From positions 1 through 64,000 of the forward strand of contig NZ_JAULSA010000008.1 of NCBI RefSeq assembly GCF_030518235.1: a stretch of 64,000 bases of DNA. The letters are read 5' to 3'. Below are positions 34,723 to 41,338 of the stretch, piece by piece. Position numbers and translations under genes: made by a program. Source of the DNA: Saccharibacillus sp. CPCC 101409 (GTDB lineage Bacteria > Bacillota > Bacilli > Paenibacillales > Paenibacillaceae). The notes under the pieces were generated by a model. It worked only from the letters and a program-made list of their open reading frames with translations. It did not search any database and was not told the DNA's origin. How positions within the stretch are numbered: position 1 is the first letter of the stretch; every line of letters begins with the position of its first letter.

Positions 34723-34857
34723 TTGGAGTTGTACTTCCAGATCGAAAGATCGAAATGTGCCTTGTAAATTTGGAGTTGTACTTCCAGATCGAAAGATCGA
34801 AATGTGCCTTGTAAATTTGGAGTTGTACTTCCAGATCGAAAGATCAAAATGTACAAT
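34723..34857 (+). ncRNA. ToxI-like antitoxin RNA, 47-nt tandem repeats (2.8 copies)
   Basis: Two identical 47-nt units (34723-34769, 34770-34816) and a third that diverges near its end (34817-34857) are arranged in tandem. Each starts TTGGAGTTGTACTTCCAG and contains GATC-GAAA-GATC, a stem closed by a GNRA-type loop. Repeat array, strong promoter, terminator and toxN-like gene in this order are the exact layout of type III toxin-antitoxin loci, where the toxin cuts the array into single repeats that bind and inhibit it. Repeat length of 34 to 48 nt and two to six copies are known for the families. Confidence 0.85.
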
Positions 34858-34861
34858 GATT

Positions 34862-34894
34862 AAGAAAAGACAGCCGATTTGGCTGTCTTTTCTT
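34862..34894 (+). terminator. Terminator between ToxI-like repeats and toxin gene
   Basis: AAGAAAAGACAGCC, loop GATTT, GGCTGTCTTTTCTT. In type III loci a leaky terminator here lets a minority of transcripts reach the toxin gene, setting the antitoxin excess. Confidence 0.85.
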
Positions 34895-34919
34895 ATATTC
34901 TGAAAGGAGAATGTTCTCA

Positions 34920-35525
34920 TTGAATACAGAGAAAAAATCAGAGGATTTAGCGAATAATACAAAAGAAATAGAATCTGTTTTTGAAGAAGGAAAAGTTAAA
35001 TTTTTTCGGATGAGTCAAAACTATAATAATTATTTGCGAAGAATAGATCATAAAATTGAAATGAGTCATAAAGAAGGAAAGTCTAGACCAAGTGTTTCCG
35101 TTGGTATTATGTTAAACGGTATTAACTATATTATCCCCCTCACCTCGCAGTATGATTCGAATTGGAACAATCAAATGACCTTTAAAGTTAAGGAACTACA
35201 AAAGCAATCAGATGATTCTTATAAAGAAGTGGTTATTTCTTGTTTAAAAATTAACAATATGCATCCAGCATTAGAATCTGAACTTGAATACATAGATTTT
35301 GAAAAACAGACTAATGAAAAATACAAAAGACTCTTATTTGCTGAATATGATTACATAAAAAATAATATTGAGGTTGTTACAAAAAAAGCCACGCAAGTTT
35401 ATAAGAAAGTAACAAAATCAAAGCTTGCTGTTTTTGTAGACAATTCTGTTGATTTTTCTAAGCTAGAGAGTGAATACAATAAATATGATCCTTCTTTAAT
35501 TTATGAAGCGCCCGAACGGTCATAG
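34920..35525 (+). CDS. ToxN/AbiQ-family endoribonuclease toxin (type III)
   Basis: About 201 aa. The region VKFFRMSQNYNNYLRRIDHK, VSVGIMLNGINYIIPLTSQY, CLKINNMHPALESEL, EKYKRLLFAEYDYIKNN and a C-terminal FVDNSVDFSKLES follow the ToxN/AbiQ plan; the conserved PLTS motif is at about residues 76-79. ToxN cuts mRNA and its own ToxI precursor, and such loci abort phage infection or stabilise plasmids. The start is uncertain: TTG at 34920 has AAAGGAG 10 bp upstream, whereas the in-frame ATG at 34911 is one base from it. The N-terminal 20 residues are longer than in known ToxN. Confidence 0.8.
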   Translation: MNTEKKSEDLANNTKEIESVFEEGKVKFFRMSQNYNNYLRRIDHKIEMSHKEGKSRPSVSVGIMLNGINYIIPLTSQYDSNWNNQMTFKVKELQKQSDDSYKEVVISCLKINNMHPALESELEYIDFEKQTNEKYKRLLFAEYDYIKNNIEVVTKKATQVYKKVTKSKLAVFVDNSVDFSKLESEYNKYDPSLIYEAPERS

Positions 35526-35696
35526 AGGTTTTAAATAGTATATCAAGAGTTATCTTCGAATGGTCAGTTTTTATTTATAGTCATAGACTAAGGATAATTA
35601 TGCTGAAAGAACAATACTAGGCCTATATAAAGTCTAAACTCCGTAGCTTATACTCTTCGAAACTTTTACTGCGTCGTTTAGGTTCTATATATGACT

Positions 35697-35729
35697 AATG
35701 AGACCGCACTCTTAGGTGGTCTCATTTTG
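35697..35729 (+). terminator. Intrinsic terminator downstream of the toxin
   Basis: AATGAGACC pairs with GGTCTCATT over a loop of about 11 nt, with TTG and T bases following. Confidence 0.65.
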
Positions 35730-35810
35730 TTGTACCAAGTTATATAGCTAGATTTTTTTGAAATTATATTGTAATATATGGTATAGAACTAAATTTAGGG
35801 AGGTGAGATC

Positions 35811-35996
35811 ATGGGTAAAACTTTCACAGATAAATTTGGAAACGAAATTGATATTATTCCAAGAGAAACTTCGGTTCGCACTGACGAAAATATTCTTACT
35901 GGTAAGGTTTCAAGGTATATCGTTGAAGTTGAAGATAGAGCTTATGAAGTTGATTCTGAAATGTATGAAGCTGTTGAAAAAGAAATCAATAAATAA
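35811..35996 (+). CDS. Hypothetical protein, 61 aa, ending in the duplicated ssrA segment
   Basis: GGGAGGTGAGATC precedes the ATG at 35811. The product is acidic (MGKTFTDKFGNEIDIIPRET ... EMYEAVEKEINK) and not recognised. Its stop codon TAA (35994-35996) is the first three bases of the ssrA 3' copy, where the same TAA is the tag stop. The gene therefore abuts the island right boundary exactly. Confidence 0.65.
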   Translation: MGKTFTDKFGNEIDIIPRETSVRTDENILTGKVSRYIVEVEDRAYEVDSEMYEAVEKEINK

Positions 35997-36249
35997 GAAA
36001 CTGTGATGCGTGCTCTCGCTCAGCATCGCCCATGTGCCGGGATGAGGGCCCAACCTATAGTGGGATACGCCGCTTAGTCTCCGCCTGGGGGTAAACGGAA
36101 GAAGACAATCAGGCTGACCCGAAGGGAATCCGGTTACGGGGAGTTCCTAGGGTGACATCAAAACCGTGACTACACCCGTAGAAGCCTATGCTGCGTTGCC
36201 TTCGGACAGGGGTTCGACTCCCCTCGCCTCCATATGTACGATCAGAAAC
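35994..36249 (+). repeat. ssrA 3' segment, copy 2 (right boundary of main island)
   Basis: 239 bp (35994-36232) identical to the end of ssrA except for six substitutions and without indels, plus the shared tail tatgtacgatcagaaac. It starts at the tag stop codon and lacks the 5' half, so it cannot make tmRNA. Some differences keep base pairing (for example CGTTGCC in place of CGTTATC, both able to pair with GGTAGCG in the 5' half). It is either the displaced original 3' half of the host gene or an older island's end. Confidence 0.9.
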
Positions 36250-36282
36250 CATCAGCCGTAACCGGGTTGATGGTTTCTTTGT
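36245..36282 (+). terminator. Terminator attached to ssrA copy 2
   Basis: AGAAACCATCA pairs with TGATGGTTTCT, followed by TTG and T bases. It corresponds in position to the ssrA terminator after copy 1 but has a different stem sequence. Confidence 0.7.
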
Positions 36283-36325
36283 TTATGATATAAGTAGGCT
36301 TAATAAAAAATGGAGGGCGACTAGA

Positions 36326-36523
36326 ATGATGACGGATCGGGACCAACTTCAAGAAATTTTGAAAAAAGCGAATCAGTATGCGCGTAAACAGGCAAAAGAA
36401 TCAGGAGTCTCCCTTTATTATATGAAAGATAACAAGCGGATTCGTGAAGATGCGCAGGGCAAGAAGTTTGAGATCATTTTCGATCAAGCCGGAAACCGGC
36501 AGGAATTTGAATTTCATGAATAG
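36326..36523 (+). CDS. Small partner protein (putative antitoxin) of a zeta-like toxin
   Basis: The ATG at 36326 follows GGAGGG. The 65-aa product (MMTDRDQLQEILKKANQYAR ... AGNRQEFEFHE) is charged and probably helical. It overlaps the next gene by 8 bp (ATGAATAG), a typical arrangement of toxin-antitoxin operons in which this small protein precedes a zeta-family kinase. Its family is not recognised further. Confidence 0.55.
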   Translation: MMTDRDQLQEILKKANQYARKQAKESGVSLYYMKDNKRIREDAQGKKFEIIFDQAGNRQEFEFHE

Positions 36524-36836
36524 ACAAAAACCGGTCATGACGGTTTTTGCGGGAACAAATGGTGCAGGAAAGAGTACCCTCAGCCTGCAAATGAGAGAGC
36601 AGCTGGGCGAACTCGTTGATCCGGACCAGATTGCTCGAACATTAAAGCTCGAAGACCGCAGGAGTGCAGACCTGTCTGCGGGTCGGCAATCCGGCAAGAA
36701 GATACGTTCTTTGATTCAAAGCAGTAAAAACTTTGCAGTAGAAACGAACTTATCCGGCACTTTTGTTCTAAAACATACGCAAATTGATTTATCAGGCGGA
36801 ATTTATAGCGGATTGGTCCAAAAGTGTTATAGATGA
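36516..36836 (+). pseudogene. Zeta-toxin-like kinase, truncated
   Basis: The frame encodes 106 aa. The start TVFAGTNGAGKSTLSLQM has the P-loop (Walker A), then ELVDPDQIAR, DLSAGRQSGKKIRSLI and FAVETNLSGTFVLKH, all matching zeta-type toxins that phosphorylate UDP-amino sugars. The family needs about 190 residues. After residue 85 the sequence switches to unrelated DLSGGIYSGLVQKCYR and stops, so the C-terminal half with catalytic arginines is lost. A deletion joined it to other DNA. It is probably inactive. Confidence 0.7.
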
Positions 36837-36977
36837 CTATATGTACAAACAGTGAGATCGTCTAAGAAGACGGTCTTTTCTGTATTTCGATGAGTATTAT
36901 TTTTGAATAAACGTTAGTTATCGATATTGAAAAATCGAAAACTAGATGTAAAATAGAAACACAAGGAGATGATAAAC

Positions 36978-37733
36978 ATGTCCAAAGGAATATATGAATA
37001 TTCACATCGTCAGATCGAACTGGCATTCGCGCAAAAAGACGAGCTGTATATTGAAAAAGAGACGGACTATATTTTCACTAAGATCCTGGCTCTGTTGTCG
37101 ACTCTTTTTTCGGACAAACTTGTCGGTATCAAAATAAGCAATGAAGAGTTTAAATACACCGATGAATATCTTTTCTCTTCTAAGCATAAAAAGAACCTTT
37201 TTAAGTGGCTGGAGCGTCTGTCTGCCATGCCTTTACCGGCGAATAATTTGGACTTTGGAAAGCTCAAAATCGATTTTGAAACCTGGTATTACGATCTTGG
37301 CGGTACCTCGATTGAGTTTATCTATCATGAAGATTATTTACTCAAACCGAAGGATGCAGCCGCGATATTGGGCATTTCAAAAGTCACGTTAAACAAATAT
37401 ATCAAGCAAGGTTTGGAGTGCATGGATAATGGATCTCAAAATAAGATTCCCAAACATGCGGTTGAATTGATGCGAGATCCGGTTTACTCCATTCGTATGC
37501 AAATCAATCATCAAAAAAAGAAAATGCTTGAGCAAACCCCGGCAGATCGCTTAGTGGACATCAACCGCGAGATTACCGATTTACAATTGAAATATAGCAA
37601 AAAAACTTATCAGGAAGCCTTCACCGTTCATGAAAGCGAACTGGATGATCCAATTGATTTATATCGCTGGAAAGACCTTACCGAAGAAATGGACGAAATC
37701 CTTAGAATAGCGGGAGAGGAGAAAGGGTTTTGA
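36978..37733 (+). CDS. HTH-containing protein, probable antitoxin of a TumE-like pair
   Basis: A 251-aa protein. The ATG at 36978 has AAGGAGATGAT well placed; an in-frame ATG at 36969 is too close. The N-terminal half is unrecognised; a MerR/excisionase-like HTH appears in the middle (LLKPKDAAAILGISKVTLNK YI, about residues 119-140), followed by a coiled region. The last codon overlaps the start of the next gene, so the two are translationally coupled, as antitoxin-toxin pairs are. HTH-bearing antitoxins usually repress their own promoter. Confidence 0.55.
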   Translation: MSKGIYEYSHRQIELAFAQKDELYIEKETDYIFTKILALLSTLFSDKLVGIKISNEEFKYTDEYLFSSKHKKNLFKWLERLSAMPLPANNLDFGKLKIDFETWYYDLGGTSIEFIYHEDYLLKPKDAAAILGISKVTLNKYIKQGLECMDNGSQNKIPKHAVELMRDPVYSIRMQINHQKKKMLEQTPADRLVDINREITDLQLKYSKKTYQEAFTVHESELDDPIDLYRWKDLTEEMDEILRIAGEEKGF

Positions 37734-38242
37734 AGTATACGGACAACGATACACTTCTTCTGCCCGCAGACATTAATGAAATCTTAGAGGATTTTGGATC
37801 GCTTTTGGAAAATCACACCGGTTTTAAAGATAGAGAATCGATCTATGGCAGCTATAAACGGGATAGAAAATCATTGCTCGTTATTTTCCCCTTGAAAGCT
37901 CATCCTGTTCACGGAATAACCGGGTTGAGAGCCTATGAGAAATACGATGATAAGGGATATGTTACAAAGCACGAGTACCGGTGGATGATCATTGTGCCAA
38001 AGCAGGGTATACAACTGCATCACATAACATCCTGGGGAAATGAGCCCCATGACGATCCCAATACACCGCAAGAATACCGCGTAAATTCGGAGCCTCACCA
38101 TCACCATTACGATCCAGTGGATAGAAAGAATCGCTGTGATAATTGGGATGTCAGATGTTTAAGGGATACTTTTGAATTCGTTAAACCGTATATCGAAAGC
38201 GGAGAACCCTACACAGGTCGCCGTTATACGAAAACAGAATAA
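37730..38242 (+). CDS. TumE/DUF6516-like putative toxin
   Basis: This 170-aa protein starts at a TTG (37730) overlapping the stop of the preceding gene; GGAGAGGAGAAAGGG lies upstream. It has HEYRWMIIVP, HHITSWGNEPHDDP and the histidine cluster SEPHHHHYDPVDRKNRCDNW, which resembles the histidine-rich end of TumE (DUF6516) toxins. The similarity is by pattern only. It could also be an unrelated nuclease. It ends 11 bp before the degenerate ssrA copy. Confidence 0.45.
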   Translation: MKYTDNDTLLLPADINEILEDFGSLLENHTGFKDRESIYGSYKRDRKSLLVIFPLKAHPVHGITGLRAYEKYDDKGYVTKHEYRWMIIVPKQGIQLHHITSWGNEPHDDPNTPQEYRVNSEPHHHHYDPVDRKNRCDNWDVRCLRDTFEFVKPYIESGEPYTGRRYTKTE

Positions 38243-38252
38243 GTGGCAAAGA

Positions 38253-38352
38253 TAACATCAAAACCGTGACTACACCCAGCGCAGCTTGGCTATATTCACT
38301 TATTTTCGGACAGGGATTCGACTCCCCTCGTCTCCATATGTACGATCAGAAA
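38253..38352 (+). repeat. ssrA 3' end, degenerate copy 3
   Basis: ACATCAAAACCGTGACTACA CCC (38254-38276) and TCGGACAGGGATTCGACTCC CCTCG (38306-38330) match the tmRNA 3' part, ending TCTCCATATGTACGATCAGA. The bases in between (38277-38304) differ from copies 1 and 2. This marks the right end of a second, smaller island (36233-38252) and possibly the original chromosomal edge. Confidence 0.85.
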
Positions 38353-38443
38353 CGGCCATGAAACCAAAACTATCAATCCAATCAATGATCTGATATCATG
38401 CTCATAATCACCAAAATCCATCCAATCGGAAGGAGTTTTTGCA

Positions 38444-38686
38444 ATGAGTTCAATGATCCGAATCGTTATTGTGATTCAGTCAGACTACGACCGGGCAGAA
38501 AGCACGGGGGCCGAGGAAACGTTCCGGGTTGCGGCGGTATATGGGTATAATGCGGACGAGCACGAAACGGACCTGTCCAGCCGAATCGATCCCGATAAAG
38601 AGTATGGTTCGACCCGGGAAGCAGCCAAAGACCTGGGTTTAAACCCCGACGCCATAGATATCGAAGAAGAATATGAAGAGAAATAG
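38444..38686 (+). CDS. Hypothetical protein, 80 aa
   Basis: GGAAGGAG precedes the ATG at 38444. The product (MSSMIRIVIVIQSDYDRAES ... DAIDIEEEYEEK) is acidic and starts with one beta-strand-like hydrophobic stretch. It is not recognised. It is the first gene after the last ssrA fragment and overlaps or abuts the apbE start. Confidence 0.5.
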   Translation: MSSMIRIVIVIQSDYDRAESTGAEETFRVAAVYGYNADEHETDLSSRIDPDKEYGSTREAAKDLGLNPDAIDIEEEYEEK

Positions 38687-38693
38687 CTGCGCC

Positions 38694-39623
38694 ATGCAAG
38701 AAACATCAATCCGCCTTATGGGTACCGTCATCCAAATAGCCCTTCAACACCCAAACGTAGCCGTCCTCCTCACTGAGGCGGAAAAGCGGCTCGCCGACTA
38801 CGAACAGCGCTTCAGCGCCAACAACGCCCGCTCCGACTTGATGCGGATCAATCGTCAAGCCGGCCGCAGCCCGGTCTCCGTCGACGCCGATCTGTTTGAA
38901 CTCATCCATATCGGCCAAAAAGAAAGCCTGATCGCAGACAGCCTGCTGAACATCGCGATCGGTCCTTTAATCAAGGCCTGGCGGATCGGTTTTGCGGATG
39001 CCAGACACCCGTCCGACGCCGCGATCCGAGAGTGCCTGCAATTGATCGACCCGCGCGGCATCATGCTCGACGAAGAACGTCAGTCCGTTTTTCTGCAAAA
39101 GGAACACATGGAGATCGACCTGGGCGCGCTGGCAAAAGGGTATTTCGCGGATAAAATCGTCGCTTATTTCAAGCAGCAAAACGCAGCGTCCGGCTTTATC
39201 GACCTGGGCGGCAACGTTTTGACTTTTGGCAATAATCCTGCGCACGCAGACGGTTTATGGAGAGTCGGCATTCAGAACCCGCGGCTGCCGCGGGGGAACT
39301 TCGCTATCCTGCTAAAAATTCGGAACCAGTCGATTGTCACGTCGGGGATTTACGAGCGGAAGCTGGAGATTTCGGGCAGGCCGTATCACCATATTTTCGA
39401 CAGCCGAACCGGCTATCCCGTGCAAAGCGATGTGGCGAGCTTGACGATCGTGTCGGAGGAGTCTTTGGCCGGAGAAATCTGGTCGACCCGTTTGTTCGGC
39501 AAAAGCGCGGTGGAGATCATTCGCACGCTCAATATGGTCGACGGAATCGAAGGCGTGGTTATCACCGATGGGAACGAGCTGGCGGTTACGAGCGGTTTGC
39601 ATCCATATCTTGAACGCACGTAA
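38694..39623 (+). CDS. apbE: FAD:protein FMN transferase
   Basis: ApbE moves FMN from FAD onto a Ser/Thr of target flavoproteins. The 309-aa product has SIRLMGTVIQI at the start, FSANNARSDLMRINR, the core MEIDLGALAKGYFADKI, GFIDLGGNVLTFG, and SGRPYHHIFDSRTGYPVQSD with metal and FAD-binding residues. It lacks a lipoprotein signal, so it would be cytosolic. I place the start at 38694 to keep the usual short lead before the SIRLMGT motif; 38673 is possible. The likely target is the FMN-binding domain encoded at 41335-43791. Confidence 0.9.
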   Translation: MQETSIRLMGTVIQIALQHPNVAVLLTEAEKRLADYEQRFSANNARSDLMRINRQAGRSPVSVDADLFELIHIGQKESLIADSLLNIAIGPLIKAWRIGFADARHPSDAAIRECLQLIDPRGIMLDEERQSVFLQKEHMEIDLGALAKGYFADKIVAYFKQQNAASGFIDLGGNVLTFGNNPAHADGLWRVGIQNPRLPRGNFAILLKIRNQSIVTSGIYERKLEISGRPYHHIFDSRTGYPVQSDVASLTIVSEESLAGEIWSTRLFGKSAVEIIRTLNMVDGIEGVVITDGNELAVTSGLHPYLERT

Positions 39624-40527
39624 TAGCAAACAAAGCGACCAGATCTTTTTCGACCGGAGACAGCGTTTTATTTTTGGCATGCGCAATAAAATAGTCGATC
39701 GACAGCAAATCGAGCGGCAGCGGAAGCAGGCGATAGCCTTGCGGCGTTTCCGGCGGGCAGATGCTGTACGGGACAAAAGCCACGCCTGCGCCTTTTTTGG
39801 CCAGCTCCAGAATTGTGTAGATGTTATGGCTTTCCAGCACGATATTCGGCTTGATCTTGAACTTCTGAAACAGATGGTCCAGCTGCCGGCGAATCGAAGA
39901 GCCTTTTTTGGTCAGCACAAGCGGCTGTTGCAGCAGGGTTTTGATGTCGAGTCCAATGTCTTCCGGCGTTTCCGAATGTGCGGCATAGAAGCTTGAGCCG
40001 TCCGCAATCACCGCGTAGTACCCGTGAGGCCCCCAGGATACCACGTCCAGGCTTGGCGAGAGCGTCTCCGGGTTCTGGCCGATAAAAAAGTCCAGCTCGC
40101 CGTTCATGGCGCGCATTTCGTTCGTTTCCGAGAAGTCTTCGCGAATTTCGATCCGGATCGACGGGTGCTTTTCCAGAAAGCCCGGCAAAAACAGCGGCAG
40201 CAGATACGTTCCCAGACTGGACAGAATACCGATCTTGATCGTGCGGGTATCCTGCGTCGAATATCGAGATATCTTTTGATGAAATTGTTCCTGGGCCAGT
40301 TCGAGCGACATGAGGTACTCGTAATACAGTTTGCCGGCTTCGGTCAGCTGGATCGGGGAAGTCTGGCGATTGAGGATCTCCGTGCCGATTTCTTGTTCGA
40401 TGCGCTTGATCAGCTGCGTCAGATAAGGCTGCGACACATACAGATCTTTGGCGGCTTTGGTATAGCTTCCGTGTTTGAGGATCGAATCGAGGTAATGGAG
40501 GGTATGGGACGAATCGGTCGAAGTCAT
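39586..40527 (-). CDS. LysR-family transcriptional regulator
   Basis: A 313-aa LysR regulator. The HTH is LDSILKHGSYTKAAKDLYVS with QPYLTQLIKRIEQEIG (about residues 13-50); the periplasmic-binding-like effector domain follows (IKIGILSSLGTYLLPLFLPG). The ATG at 40527 is chosen over 40617 because it sits just ahead of the HTH with AGGTAAT upstream. It is divergent from the FMN reductase operon, which it likely controls, and convergent with apbE, overlapping its 3' end by 38 bp. Confidence 0.88.
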   Translation of the reverse strand: MTSTDSSHTLHYLDSILKHGSYTKAAKDLYVSQPYLTQLIKRIEQEIGTEILNRQTSPIQLTEAGKLYYEYLMSLELAQEQFHQKISRYSTQDTRTIKIGILSSLGTYLLPLFLPGFLEKHPSIRIEIREDFSETNEMRAMNGELDFFIGQNPETLSPSLDVVSWGPHGYYAVIADGSSFYAAHSETPEDIGLDIKTLLQQPLVLTKKGSSIRRQLDHLFQKFKIKPNIVLESHNIYTILELAKKGAGVAFVPYSICPPETPQGYRLLPLPLDLLSIDYFIAHAKNKTLSPVEKDLVALFAITCVQDMDANRS

Positions 40528-40558
40528 GGCGATTACCTGCTCTCTTATGAAAGATGGG

Positions 40559-40574
40559 ATAAGAGTTTTATTAT
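40559..40574. promoter_or_regulatory. Candidate LysR operator
   Basis: ATAAGAGTTTTATTAT is an interrupted dyad (ATAA...TTAT) with an A/T-rich centre, between the divergent LysR gene and the FMN reductase gene. It fits the T-N11-A style of LysR sites. The assignment is tentative. Confidence 0.35.
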
Positions 40575-40711
40575 GGCCCGATAATAGAATGCGTATTTCA
40601 CAAAAGCATTTTTTCATACTAAAATCGATTTGTAAAGGGAAGCGGGAAGAAGCTCTATTTTTTTACTCTTGCTTGTGCATTTATTCACAAATAACGGAAA
40701 GGAAGAACACT

Positions 40712-41338
40712 ATGAAACTGATTGCTATTGTAGGCACGAACTCGAATACATCGACGAACCGCAAACTGCTGCAATTTATGAGCAAGCATTTTTCTGCAAG
40801 GGCCGAGATCGAAATTTGCGAAATTAAACAAATCCCTGCTTTCGACGAACCCGAGGACAAATACGCGCCGAAAGAAGTGCAGGAGCTGTGTGAACGAATC
40901 GCGGCGGCGGACGGCGTGATCTTTTCGACTCCGGAGTACGACCATACCATTCCCGCGGCTTTGAAAAGCGTGATCGAATGGATCTCGTATACGACCCGTC
41001 CTTTGATCAACAAACCGGTCCTGATCGTGGGCGCTTCGCACGGCCTACTCGGGACTTCACGGGCTCAAACGCATCTGCGTCAAATCCTGGATGCCCCGGA
41101 ACTCAAAGCCCGCGTGCTGCCGAGCTCGGAATTTCTGTTGGGGCATTCGCTGAACGCTTTCGACGAAGAAGGAAACCTGGTCTATGCCGATAAACTCAAG
41201 GAACTCGACGAGATCTTCGAAGAATTTCAATTGTTCGTCGAGATCAACAACCGGCTGGTCCAGGACCATTCGTTCAAAACGGAGCAGAATAAAAAGTTCA
41301 CATGGGAACAAGCGAGTCAGGGGGGCGGGGTTCAATGA
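40712..41338 (+). CDS. NAD(P)H-dependent FMN reductase
   Basis: A 208-aa flavodoxin-fold protein. It opens [20 protein letters not shown], has [20 protein letters not shown] (flavin-contact loop) and [20 protein letters not shown]. The family reduces FMN or azo/quinone compounds using NAD(P)H. GGAAAGGAAG precedes the ATG at 40712. The stop overlaps the start of the next gene (ATGA). The next gene starts with a paralogous domain, implying local duplication and fusion. Confidence 0.9.
   Translation: MKLIAIVGTNSNTSTNRKLLQFMSKHFSARAEIEICEIKQIPAFDEPEDKYAPKEVQELCERIAAADGVIFSTPEYDHTIPAALKSVIEWISYTTRPLINKPVLIVGASHGLLGTSRAQTHLRQILDAPELKARVLPSSEFLLGHSLNAFDEEGNLVYADKLKELDEIFEEFQLFVEINNRLVQDHSFKTEQNKKFTWEQASQGGGVQ

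Noticed and set aside
34723-34857. CRISPR array
   Set aside because: The 47-nt units follow each other directly without unique spacers, and no cas genes are present.
34616-34962. Open frames across the 47-nt repeats (95 aa on plus, 81 aa on minus)
   Set aside because: They translate the ToxI-like repeats, promoter and terminator; there is no ribosome site and no protein-like composition.
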